NCBI GenBank assembly: GCA_002256145.1
Contig: NKIP01000006.1
Span: 1 to 64,000, forward strand
Source of the DNA: Comamonadaceae bacterium PBBC1
Lineage (GTDB): Bacteria > Pseudomonadota > Gammaproteobacteria > Burkholderiales > Burkholderiaceae_C
Length of the DNA: 64,000 nucleotides
Direction: 5' to 3'
The notes under the pieces are model-generated. The model was not told the DNA's origin. It ran no database searches and worked only from the letters and a program-made list of their open reading frames with translations. This document shows positions 60,482-64,000 of this stretch, in pieces. Both the position numbers and the translations under genes were made by a program. Every line of letters begins with the position of its first letter. Positions within the stretch are counted from its first letter, which is position 1.

Positions 60482-63400
60482 TCATGAAGCCGCTCCCGAC
60501 CCCTGGTCGGCCGCAGGAGCCTCAGCAGCCGAAGCCGCAGGCTGAACCCCATCCAGAGAAGCCTCAGCCAAAGCCTGCTCCGCAGAGTTCGCTGGTTTCA
60601 CGGTGCCCGATTTGGCCTCGAGATCGCTCAGGGGCTTGTCCGACTTATTCAAGCAGATGACAGGCTTGCCCTGCTCAAACTCTGGCTCTTTGGACACCCA
60701 AGCTTTCGCCTTGACAGACTCGGTCTTGTTGCGCAAGACCTGCGCCTCTGTCGGCGTCTGCTTCAGCTGCACTGCTGCGACCTCGCGGACCGGATCAAGA
60801 ACGGCAGCCTTGCTGGAAGGCGAACCCACTGGAGCAGAAGAGTCTGGTGTGGACACCTTGGTCGACGGCTCAGCACTTGCATGGGCAGCTTGGCGCTCAG
60901 CGAACGAGCGTTGGGCCCAACTGCTGAGCATGTCTCCACCAAAGACGTCTTCGCGTGACAAGGTGCTGGACAAGCGCAAAGCGGCGTCCAGCAAAGTGGC
61001 GGTGTCGTGCAAAGAGCCACTGGTGTCCATCGGCGAGTCGCCAAAGGCACCGCCTGCGCCCAATGCACGTCCGAAGCTGCGAGGTTGGCTGCTCAGGCTT
61101 GACGCCCGTGCAGACAGTGCCTCACGCGCTGAAGCGCCTTGCACCTGCTGTGTCCAGTCCCGCGCCAACTGGGCATTGAACATGTCCAAAGAGTCCTCAT
61201 TGACCGCGCTGTGGACGGCCGGTGGTGGGGTGTAGAACACATTGGCGTTGAACATCTCACGGGCTGGCAAAACATCCCGCGCAATGATGGTCTTGCCACT
61301 GATGCGGGCCACACGCCCCCCTTCAGCGCTTGGCGTGTTACCGGTCACGCGCCCGGCAGGGCCGGACATCAGCACCATCCAGCCATCGTCGGAGTCCGAA
61401 TGCACGGAACCCAAGTTCAGACCCTTCCAGCCAGAAATCACCACATCGCCAGCATCGCCGTTCTGCACAGACAAGCTGTTGACATCCACAAAAAGTCGAC
61501 CGAACAGGTCTGCACCAATGCCCGTGCCTGCAGACACCGACAAATCGCCAGCCGTGACAATTTGAGGCGCACCATAGTGACCCGTCACGCTCACCGAGAG
61601 CTGCGCCTGCAGCGACAAGTCGCCCGTGGCGGACTCCATGCGGCTGATCTGCACGTCGCCGCCCGCTTTGACCGTGATGGTGCCTGCATCTGTTCGCAGG
61701 GTCTGACGACCGACCATCAACACATCACCCGCCGCGTCAATCTCAATGGCCCCGGTTCCCTGGTGAACTTCAAGACCCGAGTCCTGGTAGTCGAACATGA
61801 CGTCATCCACAGCGGAAACAGAAATGTTGCCGGTGACAGCATCGATCCGGTGGATCTCTGCCGTGGCCCCCGTGTTCAGGCGAATGTCGCCACTTTGGCT
61901 TTGGAGGAACAAGACCTTGGCGTTGGCTTCAGCGGCAACAGAAATGTCCCCACTTTGAGTAGAGATGAAGGACACCCAAGCTTGTCCCCCCAGCATCACC
62001 GACACATCACCGCTGTCACTGAGCATGCGGTTGACAAAGCCAGCGCCTTGGGCCAAGACACGGATGTCACCGCTGACCGTGCTCATCACACTGCCCGCCA
62101 TCATGCTCAAGGAATCACGCAGCGTGATCGTGATCGAACCACTGTCATCGGTGATCTGACCACCAGACTCTTGGGTGAGTGAGGACGCCTCCAGACCCAC
62201 CGCACCGAGGATGTTGTCGATGTTCCTGACCGTGGCATCGCCTGCAGCGGTGACGGCAATGTCACCGTGGGTGTTCGAGATCTGGTTAATCTCCATGTCT
62301 CCACCCGAACGTGCGTCAATGCGGCCCGCGACACTGACCACTCGGCTGATTTGCACCGCACCTGCGGCATCGATCAGGATGTTTCCGCTGTCCGATTGCA
62401 CCGAGCTGCCGGCCTCCATGGCCAAGTCACCACGCAATTGAACGCGGGTCAAGCCAGACACATTGCTCACCAGCCCCCCGTCCAACAGGGTGAGCGAGGC
62501 GGCTTCCACCACAATCGCGCCTTGTGTGTTGTCGATGCGATGAACAAAGGCGTCGCCCATGGCGGTCAATGACACATCCCCTTGCACATCGCTGACCTGA
62601 CCGATGTCCATGCGCCCACCCGACTCCAAGCGGATGTCACCACTGATGCTGACCACGCTTGAAGTCGCCATGTCGCCGCCCGTCTGCAAGGAAACAGAAC
62701 CGGTCGACGTGCTCACGCTCGACTGGGTTTGCATGCCCAAATCGCCGCTGACCTGCAAAGTGATGCTGCCGGCACCCTCGCGCACGCTCAAGCCTTCGCG
62801 CACCAGCGTCACATTGCCATCGTGTTTGAGGAACATGTCGCCCGTCTGGCTGCTGACCGACAGCGTTTTGACCACCGCCTCGAGCGGGTTGGCTGCACTG
62901 CCCACGCCTTGCGCAATGGCCAGTTGCAGATCGTCCGCCCGCACCTGGCTCATGCCGGATACAGGCCAGGCCAAGGTCTGGCCGGTCATCTTGAGAGCCG
63001 ACACATCCAAACGGAGGGTCGAGGCACCAGAGGGTGGTGTCAGGCCCAAATCCTGGCCATCGATCACCAAGGACGGCAACGACTGCCCCATCGTGGCCGA
63101 AGCCAGTGACAAGTTGCTCACCCCGGTGAATGAGACCGAGTCCGAACCACCGACCACCAGGCCTTGGCTGAAGCTCAAGCTGGAACCTGGGCCAGCTTGG
63201 GCACCTCTGAAGACCAGCACGGGTTCGCCCGTGTCAGACTTCACACCCCCGAGGAACTCCACTTCGGCAGCGTCGTTGATGAACAACTGACCGCCTCCAC
63301 GCAGAACCACGCTGTCCAAGAAGACCACCTTGCCGGTGGCAGTGATGGTCACATCGCCATCCACAAAGACTTTGTCGTTAAAAGTCACATTTCGAGCGGT

Positions 63401-64000
63401 AGAGACCGTCAGGCCCTCCAGATCGTTGACGCCGGTGACCTCCAGCACAGCCCCATAGAGTTCCTTCTGGTTGAAGGTCAGGCGGTCACCCACCTTGTAG
63501 CCCTTACCGGGAGAGAACAGGCGCACATCGCTCAACACGCCACCACTGACCGTCACGCGAGCCGTGGCGCCTGAACCACTGCCGCCACTGAGGCCCACAC
63601 GCAGATCGCCTTCACCGTAAATGCCATCGACCAAGCCAGCGCCTGCTGTGACGATGTTGACAGTGCCCACACCATCGCCCACGCTGCCCTCAATGGTGAT
63701 GTCACCGCCCTGAGCTGCCAGGCTCAGGAAGTCGGCATCACCCGTGCTGCCGTTGAGTCGGCCCGTCACCAGCATGTCGGCACCGGCATTGGCCGTACCC
63801 ACCGCCAAGGTGACTTGGCCCACGATGCGCACTGAGTCGTTGATCGACAAGCCTTCGGTCATCGTGACCGTTCCCGAGCTGAAAGTGGTCGTGTTCCCAG
63901 GACCATAGATCTCGAGCAAGGTACCTGTCAGATCGCCCTGAATAGCGATCTTGCCGTTCTCGCCCTGCGCCTGAATGACCAGAGGCACTGGCACGATGAT
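60482..64000 (-). CDS. Large repetitive beta-helix adhesin / filamentous-haemagglutinin-like surface protein, C-terminal part (truncated by right edge)
   Basis: More than 1170 aa of GDIxVxAxGDxxVxxI rungs, no internal stop to the window edge; low-complexity A/E/S tail. Confidence 0.8.
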   Translation of the reverse strand: MIVPVPLVIQAQGENGKIAIQGDLTGTLLEIYGPGNTTTFSSGTVTMTEGLSINDSVRIVGQVTLAVGTANAGADMLVTGRLNGSTGDADFLSLAAQGGDITIEGSVGDGVGTVNIVTAGAGLVDGIYGEGDLRVGLSGGSGSGATARVTVSGGVLSDVRLFSPGKGYKVGDRLTFNQKELYGAVLEVTGVNDLEGLTVSTARNVTFNDKVFVDGDVTITATGKVVFLDSVVLRGGGQLFINDAAEVEFLGGVKSDTGEPVLVFRGAQAGPGSSLSFSQGLVVGGSDSVSFTGVSNLSLASATMGQSLPSLVIDGQDLGLTPPSGASTLRLDVSALKMTGQTLAWPVSGMSQVRADDLQLAIAQGVGSAANPLEAVVKTLSVSSQTGDMFLKHDGNVTLVREGLSVREGAGSITLQVSGDLGMQTQSSVSTSTGSVSLQTGGDMATSSVVSISGDIRLESGGRMDIGQVSDVQGDVSLTAMGDAFVHRIDNTQGAIVVEAASLTLLDGGLVSNVSGLTRVQLRGDLAMEAGSSVQSDSGNILIDAAGAVQISRVVSVAGRIDARSGGDMEINQISNTHGDIAVTAAGDATVRNIDNILGAVGLEASSLTQESGGQITDDSGSITITLRDSLSMMAGSVMSTVSGDIRVLAQGAGFVNRMLSDSGDVSVMLGGQAWVSFISTQSGDISVAAEANAKVLFLQSQSGDIRLNTGATAEIHRIDAVTGNISVSAVDDVMFDYQDSGLEVHQGTGAIEIDAAGDVLMVGRQTLRTDAGTITVKAGGDVQISRMESATGDLSLQAQLSVSVTGHYGAPQIVTAGDLSVSAGTGIGADLFGRLFVDVNSLSVQNGDAGDVVISGWKGLNLGSVHSDSDDGWMVLMSGPAGRVTGNTPSAEGGRVARISGKTIIARDVLPAREMFNANVFYTPPPAVHSAVNEDSLDMFNAQLARDWTQQVQGASAREALSARASSLSSQPRSFGRALGAGGAFGDSPMDTSGSLHDTATLLDAALRLSSTLSREDVFGGDMLSSWAQRSFAERQAAHASAEPSTKVSTPDSSAPVGSPSSKAAVLDPVREVAAVQLKQTPTEAQVLRNKTESVKAKAWVSKEPEFEQGKPVICLNKSDKPLSDLEAKSGTVKPANSAEQALAEASLDGVQPAASAAEAPAADQGSGAAS
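62009..62638 (-). repeat. Two tandem 105-aa (315-bp) repeats inside the adhesin ORF
   Basis: DIRLESGGRMDIGQVSDVQGD...VVSVAG (62638-62324) and RIDARSGGDMEINQISNTHGD...MLSDSG (62323-62009), both exactly 105 codons. Confidence 0.75.

Overview
64-kb window of a high-GC chromosome, probably a Comamonadaceae/Burkholderiales betaproteobacterium (inferred from gene content). Most of it is core metabolism. A long minus-strand block at about 7.9-24.9 kb carries beta-oxidation enzymes and a Liv-type ABC transporter. Other core genes include tex, selO/msrB, purL, map, glnD, a SNF2/SWIM helicase, ygiQ, a DUF748 protein and YigZ. The right edge carries a large repetitive beta-helix adhesin that is truncated by the window. 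Accessory features are: (i) a complete IS21-family element with a readable 5-bp TSD, inserted just upstream of an IS30-type transposase start at the left edge; (ii) a divergent tyrosine recombinase / KfrA_N coiled-coil pair whose intergenic region holds a perfect 12-5-12 inverted repeat and a second 21-bp palindrome, resembling the TnpS/TnpT/rst cointegrate-resolution module of Tn4651-type transposons but with no transposase in view; (iii) four toxin-antitoxin loci, including a compact island at 51.0-53.8 kb with a ParD-like/zeta pair, a deletion-fused remnant of a second copy, a Fic C-terminal remnant and a toxin-first PIN/RHH pair; (iv) several dispersed REP-like and palindromic repeats. No tRNA, rRNA, CRISPR array or prophage was recognised. 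All family calls come from reading motifs in the sequence; no database search was run.
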